Shown piece after piece: positions 44,385 through 54,141 of a stretch of DNA of 64,000 nt. The translations under genes were made by a program, and so were the position numbers. Each line of letters begins with the position of its first letter. Positions within the stretch are counted from its first letter, which is position 1. Source of the DNA: Flavobacterium sp. ZT3R18 (lineage in GTDB: Bacteria > Bacteroidota > Bacteroidia > Flavobacteriales > Flavobacteriaceae). The stretch covers positions 160,892 to 224,891 of the forward strand of contig NZ_VJZS01000007.1 of NCBI RefSeq assembly GCF_007097385.1, given 5' to 3'. Below the pieces are notes generated by a model. That model ran no database searches, was not told the origin of the DNA, and was given only the letters and a program-made list of their open reading frames with translations.

Positions 44385-45284
44385 TTATAATTTGCGCCCT
44401 AAATGTTTTTTGGAAGCTTTTGAAGGATTCATAATCCAGTCATTAAAATCTTTGTAGTTTTTGTAAATGGTACTTTCGTCTTTATATTGGGGACTCATTG
44501 AAAGTGCACGCTGAGTACAATTTATTCCTGTTGTATCCCTGTCAAGATAAAGCCGAATATGTTTGTGATTTTCCATAAATGGGCGTGCTCTTTCAAAGAA
44601 TGAAACTGAATTTAAAACAACAAAATCCTGACCGTTTTCGGGAAGGTTTTTGGCTGTAGCTTTAAAGGATAGAAAGTCTATAAAACCTTCAAAAATTAGA
44701 GCTTCTTCACAACCATTATCTATGATGGTAATGTCTTTTGGCGAGCTGCTAGTTTTGAAATACGGATTACGAATTTCGTAGCCACCTGAATCATTTTTAA
44801 ATCCAATCCCAAAATAGGTTTTGTTATTGAGTTCATAACGAACTTCCCTGCAAAATTTTTCGGCAATTTCAATGGGTATTTTTCTTTGTTCGAGGTATCT
44901 TAAAAGTGCTGGAGAAGTAAGCGGAAAATCTCCCCGAATTTTGATTTTATTTTCTGTATCGATATTTTTATTTGAATGCAAAAAAGTTGGCTGTTGAAGA
45001 GAAAAATTAGTACTGAGCTTTTGTAACAATTCACTAACGGTACAGCCATGATAAAGTATGCCAAAATCAATTATGTTGCCTCCTTTGCCTAAACCGTGGT
45101 CAAACCATAAATTAAGCTTTCGGTTGACTTTAAAAGAGGGTTCACGTTCATTCCTCAAAGGTGAACAATACCAATAATCTACATTTATGATTTTAGCAGG
45201 ATTGTATCCTAATTGAGACAGATAACTGGTCATGTCAATTTTTTTGGCTTCCTCAGTTGAGAGCCTTTCTTTTCTGAAATCCAT
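44385..45284 (-). CDS. Toprim-domain DNA primase-like protein of a mobile element
   Basis: This 299-residue protein has an N-terminal CHC2-like region (YWYCSPLRNEREPSFKVN, then LWFDHGLGKGGNIIDF) and a Toprim domain with EALIFEGFIDFLSFKA and the DxD motif IRLYLDRDTTG. It is probably a primase for strand synthesis after transfer or for element replication. The order primase - mobC - mobB is typical of mobilizable elements in this phylum. Confidence 0.85.
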   Translation of the reverse strand: MDFRKERLSTEEAKKIDMTSYLSQLGYNPAKIINVDYWYCSPLRNEREPSFKVNRKLNLWFDHGLGKGGNIIDFGILYHGCTVSELLQKLSTNFSLQQPTFLHSNKNIDTENKIKIRGDFPLTSPALLRYLEQRKIPIEIAEKFCREVRYELNNKTYFGIGFKNDSGGYEIRNPYFKTSSSPKDITIIDNGCEEALIFEGFIDFLSFKATAKNLPENGQDFVVLNSVSFFERARPFMENHKHIRLYLDRDTTGINCTQRALSMSPQYKDESTIYKNYKDFNDWIMNPSKASKKHLGRKL

Positions 45285-45288
45285 ATCC

Positions 45289-45493
45289 GCATACTTTTCA
45301 AGTTCATTATTCAGTCAACTACGAAGTTAATCAAGAAAAAATTGTTTTGCAATCATGGACATATTATGTCTATGATAGTTTTATGGCCTGGAATCCACAT
45401 CCACACATTTTCAAGTTCATTGTTCAGTCAGATGCTAAGTTAATCAAGAAAAAAATGTTTTCGCTATGATAGGTAAATTTTACCTATCATAGC
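45289..45493. repeat. Direct repeats and a 31-bp palindrome upstream of the primase
   Basis: Two direct repeats of about 60 bases (from about 45289 and 45400; shared core TTTTCAAGTTCATT.TTCAG and AAGTTAATCAAGAAAAAA) are each followed by a palindrome. The first is GACATATTATGTC; the second has 15-base perfect arms at 45463-45493. This may be a replication or transfer control region, or operators for the primase gene. Confidence 0.7.
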
Positions 45494-45510
45494 ATCTGAA
45501 ATACTAAAAA

Positions 45511-45549
45511 AAGAAAAACCTAATACTAATCCAGTATTAGGTTTTTCTT
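45511..45549. terminator. Bidirectional intrinsic terminator
   Basis: A perfect 17-base stem (45511-45527 with 45533-45549) has a 5-base loop. A-rich and T-rich ends make it work in both directions. It separates the mobile element from the effector locus. Confidence 0.85.
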
Positions 45550-45639
45550 TCTTATTCAAAGTACCGTTGCATTTCTCAACTATGTAACCTCGTGTGTTTG
45601 TAACATAACTCCTTGTATAGAACACTTTTTTATAAAGAA

Positions 45640-45790
45640 TCGTGTTAGGGATACTGCAAGAATGAACATGAACAAAATATTCATTGGCAAATATTTTTGG
45701 CTAAATAAATTGCATCGGTGCAACATTCCACAATACAGGGACATCATCAACTGAAATTATGCCTGAACAATTTATATTTAGATATAATTC
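45640..45790 (-). pseudogene. Remnant of the large OmpA-domain effector gene
   Basis: On the minus strand this reads VLWNVAPMQFI, a TAG stop, then NEYFVHVHSC. The intact 924-residue protein has ETWNVAPMQYIW and ANIYKVHAHSC in the same order (about residues 500-535). The stop falls where the intact gene has TGG (Trp). Coding-like patches continue up to about 45960 (LENDGELRLECTAMSKKAF), but I cannot place them. Confidence 0.6.
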
Positions 45791-45996
45791 ATAATACGGT
45801 TTTTCTATTTTTAAAAATCTTTATTTTAGATATTCATAAAATGGGGACTCTTTTTGTGGTGCAGGATAAAGGACTCTCTCAAAAAAAGCTTTCTTTGACA
45901 TAGCTGTACATTCGAGTCTAAGTTCCCCGTCGTTTTCTAAAAAAACACACACACTTGTAGGCAATATAAATCGGGGAGTGATGTTCAAATAAATTT

Positions 45997-46557
45997 TCAC
46001 ATACGATTCGCTATACTATCTAATTTATAATTTAGTGTTTCTGTTTTTCCTCCGCAGGCACTATAAATTACTTTTCCCTCTGGGCTTATTATTATTTTTG
46101 CAGGACTACAAAATATATTATAATCTAATTTTTCATTTTTTTTATAAGATTTTGTATTGTCAATCTGCTTAAAATCTATTTTACTATTTGAAACTAAATC
46201 ATTTAACTCTTTTTTACTTTCAATAAATCCCTTAATAATTCCTATAAAATGAATTTTATTTTTGAAATCTTTATACGTTGTATTTAGTTCTTCAACCATA
46301 TCATAACTTTCACTCTTTTTTAAATAGCCTTTGTCATATATAAAAATTACCAAATACTTTCCAGTATGTTCTTTGGAGTTAAAAACACTTCCATCTAATG
46401 TTTTTGCAATAATTTTTTTTGGAGTGCTACCCATAAACAAATCTATTTTGTCAATAGCATGATATGGAATATCTTCTTTAGTAGATTTTAAATTTTCTTT
46501 GCAAGAAAGAAAGAGTAACAGAGTAACTAAAGTGATACTTTTCTGGTAAATCCTCAT
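45997..46557 (-). CDS. Lipoprotein with thioredoxin-like (redoxin) fold lacking CxxC
   Basis: This 186-residue protein has a lipobox LLFLSC (C19). The rest resembles an AhpC/TlpA-type fold (GKYLVIFIYDKGYLKKSESYDMVEELN), but the usual catalytic CxxC is absent. It could be an immunity or periplasmic accessory protein of the locus. It is the last intact gene of the minus-strand effector region. Function unknown. Confidence 0.6.
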   Translation of the reverse strand: MRIYQKSITLVTLLLFLSCKENLKSTKEDIPYHAIDKIDLFMGSTPKKIIAKTLDGSVFNSKEHTGKYLVIFIYDKGYLKKSESYDMVEELNTTYKDFKNKIHFIGIIKGFIESKKELNDLVSNSKIDFKQIDNTKSYKKNEKLDYNIFCSPAKIIISPEGKVIYSACGGKTETLNYKLDSIANRM

Positions 46558-46728
46558 AGAGTTATGTTTTAGTTTAAGTAAGTTTTAAAATCAGTCAATT
46601 TAAAATCTCATTTTTTACATTTTTGTACTCGGAATCATTTATTTATTTAAAAAAAACTGAAATAACGGCACAAAAAACAATTTAGTTTCACGACAAGTTA
46701 CTAATTCAAGTTAATACATTATAGATCT

Positions 46729-47508
46729 TTAAATCACTTCTAATTCTGTTTTTCCTTTAGGCAAGTAAAACATTTGATCCAACATAAGCTCTTCTTGTGT
46801 TTCAGCATTATATAAATACAAAGCGGGTTCGCCATTTAATTTTTTGAATGTTGCCAATTTACCATAACCATAAAATTTCATAACAGTATCTTGTGGTAAT
46901 GGCATAATTTTAAAACCATTTTTTGCATCGTTGATCAAACTATTTATTCTTGCATTAGATTCTGCATTGCTTAAATACATTGATGTAGCCATATTCTTTT
47001 CCCTGTTTTTTATTTTTTCTACAAACTCATCATATTTTTCTGTTTTAATAAGTGTAGAAAGATAGTTGTAGGAAGCTATAAGTTTTTCCTTTACGTTCTT
47101 TACATCTTCTAAATCTTCCCCATCATTCCACTTAGTTAATGAGTAAGGAATTTCAGCTGAAAATTCTGTAGAATTTGTGATAAATGGCTTTTTTGATTCT
47201 TTTTCAACTTTTGGAAGTTCCGTGATAGGAAAGTCTTCTATAAATTTGAATTCATTATTAAATACATCAAATAAACGCACATTATATTTTAATCCTGCCG
47301 CGGTATCCAAGTTTATTTCCCCCGCTAGTGGCATAATTCTTGCCGTTATGTTTTGACCTCCATTTTTGTAAATAGCATAATTTATTGGCACATTAGTAGC
47401 CACTTGGCCTTTTACTTCCATCGATATAACTGGAATATCATTAATCAAAATTTCAAAATTACAAGCTGATGCACTGAAATCTATTGTGTAATATGGTTCT
47501 CTTATCAT
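46729..47508 (-). CDS. Uncharacterised effector-locus protein
   Basis: This 259-residue protein has no signal peptide. The N-terminal half (YYTIDFSASACNFEILINDIPV) is beta-rich, and the C-terminal half is helical with an ending FYLPKGKTELEVI. I recall proteins with this start beside PAAR/effector genes in flavobacteria, but no function is known to me. It lies among lipoprotein genes of the presumed immunity cluster. Confidence 0.55.
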   Translation of the reverse strand: MIREPYYTIDFSASACNFEILINDIPVISMEVKGQVATNVPINYAIYKNGGQNITARIMPLAGEINLDTAAGLKYNVRLFDVFNNEFKFIEDFPITELPKVEKESKKPFITNSTEFSAEIPYSLTKWNDGEDLEDVKNVKEKLIASYNYLSTLIKTEKYDEFVEKIKNREKNMATSMYLSNAESNARINSLINDAKNGFKIMPLPQDTVMKFYGYGKLATFKKLNGEPALYLYNAETQEELMLDQMFYLPKGKTELEVI

Positions 47509-47549
47509 TTATGTTTTTATTAAAAATTACTGATTTTGGCTTAAATATT

Positions 47550-48446
47550 TTACTTGTTTGTCAATTCTAATTCATCCAAAGTACCTTTGGAATTTAAAAT
47601 TTGCTTCAGTTCTTTATTTTGTTCTGCGATCTCAAGGTCAATTTCTTTAGTTGTAATTTTTGGCTTTATAATTTTTTCACCATTTATATATAAATTGGAT
47701 ACATATATTTTCAATTCTAAATTATAATTTGAAAGAATAGGGTTTTTAATTGGATATCTTAAATTATTCCAGATGTCAGGACTTCTCTCTTTAGCTTTCT
47801 CTAGATCAATAGTGAGATACAGCGATTCACCATTTTTTAAGACGTACTCCTCATTTTCATAACCTCTTCCTTCTAAAGATATTGCATTTTTAGTTTTCAT
47901 TTCTATTAGCTCCAGAGATATTTCGAAAGGACTTTTTAAATCAGTTTTTCCAATATATTTATATTCGATTTCTAACTGTGGAGACATTTCTCCAAACCAT
48001 TCGGTTTCATTAAATTCGAGAGATTCAATTTTAAATAGATTCAGTTTTTTTTCAATATTTAATATTTTGTTTTTTTTGTTCTCTAGAATTTTTATTTCAT
48101 CTGATATTTTTTCAATTTCTTTCTTATTATCATTTTGCAAAATATTTTCTGCCAGATCATATATTGATGAATAAGATAGACCATCGACAAGTTTTAGCGA
48201 AATATCATCGAATGATTGATCTCGGTATTTTTTGGGTTCATCCCACTTTAGCCTCATTGATTCTAAAAGAATCACTCTAAAAGCTTTTTCCAGATTAATT
48301 TTTTCTTTTACGTTTAATTCTTTTTCTACATTTTTCCGTGAAAGTTTAAAATCTTTTTCAGATTTACCATTAATTATTTCATGACAGCTTATCATTGATA
48401 AAATGAGCAAACTAAGTATAGTAGCTTTTAATATATTATTTTTCAT
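47550..48446 (-). CDS. Lipoprotein, DUF6694-like
   Basis: This 298-residue protein has a lipoprotein signal ending SMISC (C21). The following GKSEKDFKLSRKNVEKELNVKEKINLEKAF matches my memory of DUF6694-family lipoproteins. A coiled coil spans about residues 108-135. It is likely exported and periplasmic. In this setting it may be an immunity or accessory protein, but that is inference from position. Confidence 0.55.
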   Translation of the reverse strand: MKNNILKATILSLLILSMISCHEIINGKSEKDFKLSRKNVEKELNVKEKINLEKAFRVILLESMRLKWDEPKKYRDQSFDDISLKLVDGLSYSSIYDLAENILQNDNKKEIEKISDEIKILENKKNKILNIEKKLNLFKIESLEFNETEWFGEMSPQLEIEYKYIGKTDLKSPFEISLELIEMKTKNAISLEGRGYENEEYVLKNGESLYLTIDLEKAKERSPDIWNNLRYPIKNPILSNYNLELKIYVSNLYINGEKIIKPKITTKEIDLEIAEQNKELKQILNSKGTLDELELTNK

Positions 48447-48477
48447 TTTGACTTTTTAAGAGAGTAACTTTTATAAA

Positions 48478-49152
48478 TTATGGTTTGACATAATTGTCTA
48501 TATAATAATCCGTTCCCTCTTTTTCCATAATTTTAGCATATTGATAGTACGAAATCTGTTTTTCTGTTTTTTTATTTTTCAATAAATATTCTAAATAATC
48601 ATAATAATACATAAAAGGACCAGAAATTCTATTGTCATATAATTCTTTGTAGTTAATGTCAAAGACTGTTAACCAGGCAGAATTTTGAGTTGTGCCCATT
48701 AATAGATAAATTATTTGTTTGTCTTGCCATATGTATGAGTCAGGAAGGTCATCAGTTAAATCTAATTTAGAAACGAATTTAGCCTTTCCAAATTTAGAAT
48801 TTAACGCATCAATCATTTTTTGTATTGATTTTTTTGTATTTAAGTCCACGATATATTCACATAGAATATGATCTTTTGTAGTAAAAGCAAAACGTACACT
48901 ATTAGTTCCAAAACCTCCTTCTTCATTTGTATCACTTAAATTGACCTCATCAAAATTGAGAATTTCTTCGGACTCAGATTCATAATAACCTGTATATGTT
49001 TTTGCATAAACAGTTAAATTAAATTTATGAGGAATGTCTCCAAAAAAAATATCGTACTTTTCGGTAAAGGTTATTTTAGCTAAGTCTTTTTCTTGCGAGT
49101 TACAGCTTTGTATCAAAACGCAGATAATGGCTAGTAAGATAGAATTTTTCAT
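48478..49152 (-). CDS. Immunity-like lipoprotein, paralogue 1
   Basis: This 224-residue lipoprotein (signal ending LIQSC, C17) is clearly related to the genes at 49160-49849 and 50534-51217. Shared blocks are NSQEKDLA.ITFTEKYD.FFGDIP, FGTN.VRF and SGPF.YY..YLE. The most divergent part is the middle. Tandem, diverging periplasmic lipoproteins next to an effector are typical of immunity gene arrays. Confidence 0.65.
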   Translation of the reverse strand: MKNSILLAIICVLIQSCNSQEKDLAKITFTEKYDIFFGDIPHKFNLTVYAKTYTGYYESESEEILNFDEVNLSDTNEEGGFGTNSVRFAFTTKDHILCEYIVDLNTKKSIQKMIDALNSKFGKAKFVSKLDLTDDLPDSYIWQDKQIIYLLMGTTQNSAWLTVFDINYKELYDNRISGPFMYYYDYLEYLLKNKKTEKQISYYQYAKIMEKEGTDYYIDNYVKP

Positions 49153-49159
49153 GATTATT

Positions 49160-49849
49160 TTATGGTTTTATATATTTCTCTAAATATAACTTCCTTCCTT
49201 CCTTAGCCATTTCGTCTATAAAATTCTTATAACTATAAGCTTCTTTTTTTAACTTCTTTTGCTCTAATTTTTCTAAATAATTTTCATAATACTGAAATGG
49301 TCCTGAAAGCCACTGTTCTCTAATTGTAATGTTTTTTTTATTAAAGACAACAAAATCAGATTGATTTTGAGTAGCCCCAGTCAGTAAATAAAAGCTGGTT
49401 TTGTCTGCCCATAATAAAGCATCAGGTTTAGAATTTTCTGGATTAGACAAAAGCGTAGAAATGTAAACGGGCTTACCAATTTTATTATTTATATTCTCTA
49501 TTAATTTCTTTACTTTTTCTTGAGTATATAATGTCAAATAATAAAAATTTAGTACACTATCGTTTTTAGAAAATTCAAACCGAACATTATTAGTCCCAAA
49601 GGATCCCTTTTCATCGCGATATCCACTTAAATCAACACCATTAAAATAAAGTGTTTTTTCAGATTCAGATTTATATGAATTATACAATTGTGCATCAACT
49701 ATGGAATAGTCTTTATCCAATACATTTGGAATATCTCCAAAAAAAGTATCGTATTTTTCAGTAAAAGTTATTTGTGCTAAATCTTTTTCTTTAGAGTTGC
49801 AGCTTTGCATCAAAATACAAACCATTATTAATAATACAGTTTTTTTCAT
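49160..49849 (-). CDS. Immunity-like lipoprotein, paralogue 2
   Basis: This 229-residue lipoprotein (C16 after LMQS) is the closest relative of 50534-51217. Both share the stretch YSIVDAQLYNSYKSESE and end near QWLSGPFQYY and KEAYSYKN. The gap to paralogue 1 is seven bases. Probable origin is tandem duplication. Confidence 0.65.
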   Translation of the reverse strand: MKKTVLLIMVCILMQSCNSKEKDLAQITFTEKYDTFFGDIPNVLDKDYSIVDAQLYNSYKSESEKTLYFNGVDLSGYRDEKGSFGTNNVRFEFSKNDSVLNFYYLTLYTQEKVKKLIENINNKIGKPVYISTLLSNPENSKPDALLWADKTSFYLLTGATQNQSDFVVFNKKNITIREQWLSGPFQYYENYLEKLEQKKLKKEAYSYKNFIDEMAKEGRKLYLEKYIKP

Positions 49850-49866
49850 TCAAAAGACTTATTTAA

Positions 49867-50526
49867 TTACTTAACTAGCTTAATTCTTCCACTATCGAAA
49901 CCTAATGAACCTATAAAATCAATCCATTCTTTGTCTCCTTTTTTAAAGACAAATAAAACTCTATAGAATTCATCATTGTCTTTTGTGAAGTAGTAATAAT
50001 AAATATTATTTCTTATCCATAAATAAGTATTTATTGGGCCTAAATTAAAAATATCACTTGGTTTGTTAAATTTAAGTTTAAGTGAATTAAACAATTCTTC
50101 AGATTCTTTAGCGGCATATAAATTAACTTGATACATACCTACAATATTATTTTTTTCATTATTAAGCTGTCCAATTTCATCATCAATTTTACCATAATAA
50201 AATATTACATTATTTGTACCCTTACTATTCTTATTGGCAAGTTTAATTTTATTAAAAGTTAATAGTTTTTCTGAATCAAAAACAAGTTTCTCATTTCCCA
50301 TTAGGGTAAGATTATTAATTTTGATAGTATCCGTTTTTGAAAGTTTTACAGATGATAAAATATCGTTTATGTCTTCATTTAATGTTAAACTAGCTAAATC
50401 AAATGGTTGTACCATTGTTGACTTACTCTCCATCTTATTAGTTTTTTCTTCTATTTTATTTTTTGTTTGAGAATTACAGGATTGTAACAAAACGCAAACA
50501 AAAGCTAATATGATACTTTTTCTCAT
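49867..50526 (-). CDS. Lipoprotein within the immunity-like array, divergent
   Basis: This 219-residue lipoprotein has almost the same signal peptide as its neighbours (VCVLLQSCNSQ), but the rest is only distantly similar. It keeps the pattern of an N-terminal N-L-N-E-D-I helix, a TNNVIFYYGK strand and a C-terminal IRNNIYYYYFTKDN segment. It may protect against a different variant of the effector. Confidence 0.6.
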   Translation of the reverse strand: MRKSIILAFVCVLLQSCNSQTKNKIEEKTNKMESKSTMVQPFDLASLTLNEDINDILSSVKLSKTDTIKINNLTLMGNEKLVFDSEKLLTFNKIKLANKNSKGTNNVIFYYGKIDDEIGQLNNEKNNIVGMYQVNLYAAKESEELFNSLKLKFNKPSDIFNLGPINTYLWIRNNIYYYYFTKDNDEFYRVLFVFKKGDKEWIDFIGSLGFDSGRIKLVK

Positions 50527-50533
50527 AACAATC

Positions 50534-51217
50534 TTATGGCTTTCTATAATTTTTCAAGTATTCACCATATCCTTCTTTGTTTCTGTCGTCTACATAATTT
50601 TTATAACTATAAGCTTCTTTTTTTAATCCTTTTTCGTCAATTTCATCTAAATAATCACCGTAATATTGAAATGGACCCGAGAGCCATTGCTTTCTAATTA
50701 TAAGATTGTTTTTATTGAATGCTATGAGATTAGGTAGATTTTTATTTGCACCTGTTAGTAAATAAAAACTAGTTTTATCTTCCCATAATAGTGCATATGG
50801 TGAAGAATCATTCGGGTTAAACATAGTAATATAACTTGGTTTACCAATCTTATTATTTATAGCCTCTATTAATTTATCTACTTTTTCCTTGGTGTATAAT
50901 TTTAAATAATAAAAATTTAATATACTATCATTTTTAGAAAATTCAAATCGAATATTATTAGTGCCAAAAGCTCCTTTTTTATCGCGATATCCACTTAAAT
51001 CAATCCCATTAAAAAAAAGTATTCTTTCAGATTCAGATTTATATGAATTATACAATTGTGCATCAACTATGGAATAATCTTTATCCAATTCATTTGGAAT
51101 ATCTTCAAAAAAAGTATTGTATTTTTCGGTAAACGTTAATTGGGCTAGGTCTTTTTCTTGAGAATTACAGCTTTGCATCAATATACAGGTAATGGCTAGT
51201 AAGATTGAATTTTTCAT
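50534..51217 (-). CDS. Immunity-like lipoprotein, paralogue 3, next to the large effector
   Basis: This 227-residue lipoprotein (C16) lies 13 bases after the stop of the 924-residue protein, the classic position for a cognate immunity gene. It is very similar to 49160-49849. Its periplasmic location would fit an effector acting on the envelope. Confidence 0.65.
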   Translation of the reverse strand: MKNSILLAITCILMQSCNSQEKDLAQLTFTEKYNTFFEDIPNELDKDYSIVDAQLYNSYKSESERILFFNGIDLSGYRDKKGAFGTNNIRFEFSKNDSILNFYYLKLYTKEKVDKLIEAINNKIGKPSYITMFNPNDSSPYALLWEDKTSFYLLTGANKNLPNLIAFNKNNLIIRKQWLSGPFQYYGDYLDEIDEKGLKKEAYSYKNYVDDRNKEGYGEYLKNYRKP

Positions 51218-51230
51218 GATTATAATTATT

Positions 51231-54005
51231 TTAAATGAGTTTTATATTGGCATTATAGCCCGTTGTTTTTTCTAGCTGTTCGATAATATCAAACCCATCC
51301 CAAAAAATAAAATCATCCTCAACTATGACTTTATCTCGTTTAAGGTCTAGGTTTAGCTTTTTGGCCGAAAGACCTGCTTCAATTTTTACAAGAACTTTGG
51401 CTTTGACACCGTCAAAAGTCATTTGAGGCCTATAGTATAAGTTTTGAGGCATTTGGTTATATTTTAAAGAATGTCCAAAAGTGATAGAGGCTTCACCCGA
51501 AGCTGATGCAATTCCTGCTGCATAAACTGTTACTTCTAGCGCTACTGCCTTGGCTTTTAGCTCTACATTTAGTTTTATTTCGGCAGAGAGCTTCGTTTTT
51601 ATCTCTGCTTCCGCTGTGTTTTTGTCGGAGGCAGTATTAATAGTCATATCCGCACTACCACTTATTAATCCTGTTAGTATTAGATCGAAATTAATTTTAA
51701 AAGTAATACCTTGGTCTCTATCTTCAGCTGCCCATTCTCTTATTTCGTCGAAAATTACTTTCGCTGCAGCATTGGCCGTACCCGCAGAAACTACTGCAAT
51801 TCCAGCTTGAACAACCATATCAAGCAAATCTATTGTCATGGTTAAACCAATAAGTGGCTCAGCTTTAAAATAAAATTTTATTTCAGTGCCTAACTCATTA
51901 GAGAGAATATTGTTTTTGCTCCCTCTTTCTAATTGCCATATTGCTCCTAAACAAAAATTAGGAGGTTCCATTTCGAATGTTATAGGTAGTTTATCACCTA
52001 TCTTACTCTTTTTTACAGCACCTTTTGTTCCGCCAGTTACACCTTTAGAAAATTCTTTTAACGAAGAAAATACAGAATAGAGTTGTTTAATTTTCGCCTC
52101 ATATTTTAAAGTTCCATCGTAGTGTCCTTTGTATTTTTCGGCATCAATTTTATCCCAATTTGCTTCTAGGATTACCCCGAAATCAACTTCTGTTTGTTTC
52201 CATCTTTTCTCAGCGCCAATTTTCCCAGCTTTGCTTTTCATCTCTTTATCCTTGCCTGGTGGTAGGTTTTGCCATTTCACACTTAGTTTATTGCTAAGAT
52301 TTAAAAAGAAATGAAAATCCCATTTAATGTCTGGATAAGCTTTTACCAATACTGTTGTATATTTTTCTTCCGAAAAATACCGGCAAGAATGTGCATGAAC
52401 TTTGTATATATTAGCTGAATCTAACCCTTTTCCTGTTGCACCATCTGATAAATTCCATTTCGGCCAAATGTATTGCATTGGGGCAACATTCCAAGTTTCT
52501 AAACTTGAATGAATAGGAAAGTCAATCGTATCTCCACTTTTTTCTATTTCATTTTTCTTAGCGTATTCTGGAGAGGCCACTCTTATTTTCTTTTCGTGTT
52601 TGTTTTTTTCCTTAAAACAAGCTTTGTTCTGAAAATCGGTTATGTCGATGGTAACATTTTTATCATGGCTCGGTGCTATCGTTTCGTAATATATGGTTAG
52701 TGCATGTCCTGTATAATCAAATGACACATCTACTCTACGAGCCTCGATATATGTCTTTTCATCTTTAAATTTTACATTATCTTTCCCTTTTTTATCATCG
52801 TCCGACTTTATGGTGTAATTTTTATCACCTGTTTGAATTTGTATTTCACCAAACCCTTTTGAGATTATTCTTTTGGGGTCTAATCCTCCATCGATGAACA
52901 TTTTTTTTACAGCATCACTCCTTTTTTGAGACAAACCTTGATTATAATTTTCTTTCCCAATTACACAGGCAAATCCAGCTACTGTAATGCTATAACTCTG
53001 ATTTTCCAACAAAAATTGTAAAGTTTTGTTCAGCTTTGCATATCCTTCTGCATTTATAGTAGAGACATCAAAATCAAAAAAGATAGTTTTCGTGACTGTT
53101 CCTTTTGGATTAATTGCTCCTTTTTTACTTTTTCCCTTATCAAAAATAATAGTTTTGTCTATAGCAATAGTATCAAACTTACAAGGTTCATATCTTTCCG
53201 CTTTTTCATCAGGCTTACCTACTTTCAAGGGGGTTAAGTTTGTAGGAGGCTTGATCTCACGAGACACAATTTTCTTCTTTATTTTCAAAAATCGCGCGTG
53301 TATTATGTCATGATGACTATCTACTATATATTTACCTGTTGAAGCGTCTTTTATTTTTACATAAAATTCTTCATCCTCTTTGATTCCTTTTATTTTTCCA
53401 TACCAAGAAAAGGTATTCAACATGGCAAGATTAATTTCACCATCTATAACATCTACGCTTGTATAGGTAAAAATTAGCGGATCCGTTTTTAAATTCTCAT
53501 GTCTAAAAACATCCACAATTAAATTTTTACTACCGTTTAACCCCTCGGTCTCTATATTCAAGTAAATAGCTTCTCCATATGAAAAAACATGACTTTTACT
53601 CACATCGTCCCCATCATTTGTAGTACACCATTTACTAGTTGTTATCTTGGGTTCACAATAGCCACTTACAATCAAACCCGTATCTTTGGATGAATTTCTA
53701 CTTCCAGAAAGACTAGCCTCTATATAATACTCAAAAGAACCACATAGATTTTTTGAGAGTTTTAACCCATATTTATTATCCGCAGGTAATGATTTCTGTT
53801 TGATAATCGTTTTTGCCTTTTTGTCTTGTAATATCCAAGTTAGACTTTTTCTTTTATCAGCTTCTAGCAGCCCTTCATCCCATTCACCCACTTTAAACCA
53901 TACATATTGGTCTGGATCTATTGTTACTTTTTTATTAGGAACGGATAGACTACTTTTTATGGTTCCTTCACCAGTCCATTTTATTTTTTTTACTCCTTTT
54001 GCCAT
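51231..54005 (-). CDS. Large effector-type protein with internal OmpA domain
   Basis: This 924-residue protein has no signal peptide. The N-terminal 250 residues are beta-rich repeats (start MAKGVKKIKWTGEGTIK, then WFKVGEWDEG). An OmpA-like peptidoglycan-binding domain lies at about 305-400 (TIFFDFDVSTINAEGYAKLNK ... SQKRSDAVKKMF ... IISKGFGE). The C-terminal 250 residues hold long Ala/Ser/Val-rich alternating segments (GTANAAAKVI, KLSAEIKLNVELKAKAVALE) that could insert into membranes. Export by a contractile or type VI-like system and a toxic C-terminus are inferred from context. Confidence 0.65.
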   Translation of the reverse strand: MAKGVKKIKWTGEGTIKSSLSVPNKKVTIDPDQYVWFKVGEWDEGLLEADKRKSLTWILQDKKAKTIIKQKSLPADNKYGLKLSKNLCGSFEYYIEASLSGSRNSSKDTGLIVSGYCEPKITTSKWCTTNDGDDVSKSHVFSYGEAIYLNIETEGLNGSKNLIVDVFRHENLKTDPLIFTYTSVDVIDGEINLAMLNTFSWYGKIKGIKEDEEFYVKIKDASTGKYIVDSHHDIIHARFLKIKKKIVSREIKPPTNLTPLKVGKPDEKAERYEPCKFDTIAIDKTIIFDKGKSKKGAINPKGTVTKTIFFDFDVSTINAEGYAKLNKTLQFLLENQSYSITVAGFACVIGKENYNQGLSQKRSDAVKKMFIDGGLDPKRIISKGFGEIQIQTGDKNYTIKSDDDKKGKDNVKFKDEKTYIEARRVDVSFDYTGHALTIYYETIAPSHDKNVTIDITDFQNKACFKEKNKHEKKIRVASPEYAKKNEIEKSGDTIDFPIHSSLETWNVAPMQYIWPKWNLSDGATGKGLDSANIYKVHAHSCRYFSEEKYTTVLVKAYPDIKWDFHFFLNLSNKLSVKWQNLPPGKDKEMKSKAGKIGAEKRWKQTEVDFGVILEANWDKIDAEKYKGHYDGTLKYEAKIKQLYSVFSSLKEFSKGVTGGTKGAVKKSKIGDKLPITFEMEPPNFCLGAIWQLERGSKNNILSNELGTEIKFYFKAEPLIGLTMTIDLLDMVVQAGIAVVSAGTANAAAKVIFDEIREWAAEDRDQGITFKINFDLILTGLISGSADMTINTASDKNTAEAEIKTKLSAEIKLNVELKAKAVALEVTVYAAGIASASGEASITFGHSLKYNQMPQNLYYRPQMTFDGVKAKVLVKIEAGLSAKKLNLDLKRDKVIVEDDFIFWDGFDIIEQLEKTTGYNANIKLI

Positions 54006-54141
54006 AACATTAAAATATATTATTTAGTAATATCCTCACTACCAGCGTGTTTTTCTTCTTTCTCCATATTCTTCAAATTAACCATTGAAGAGCAGGGAAT
54101 AACTAATACACCAATTGCAATAAAGTGTTGATGTGACTTTT

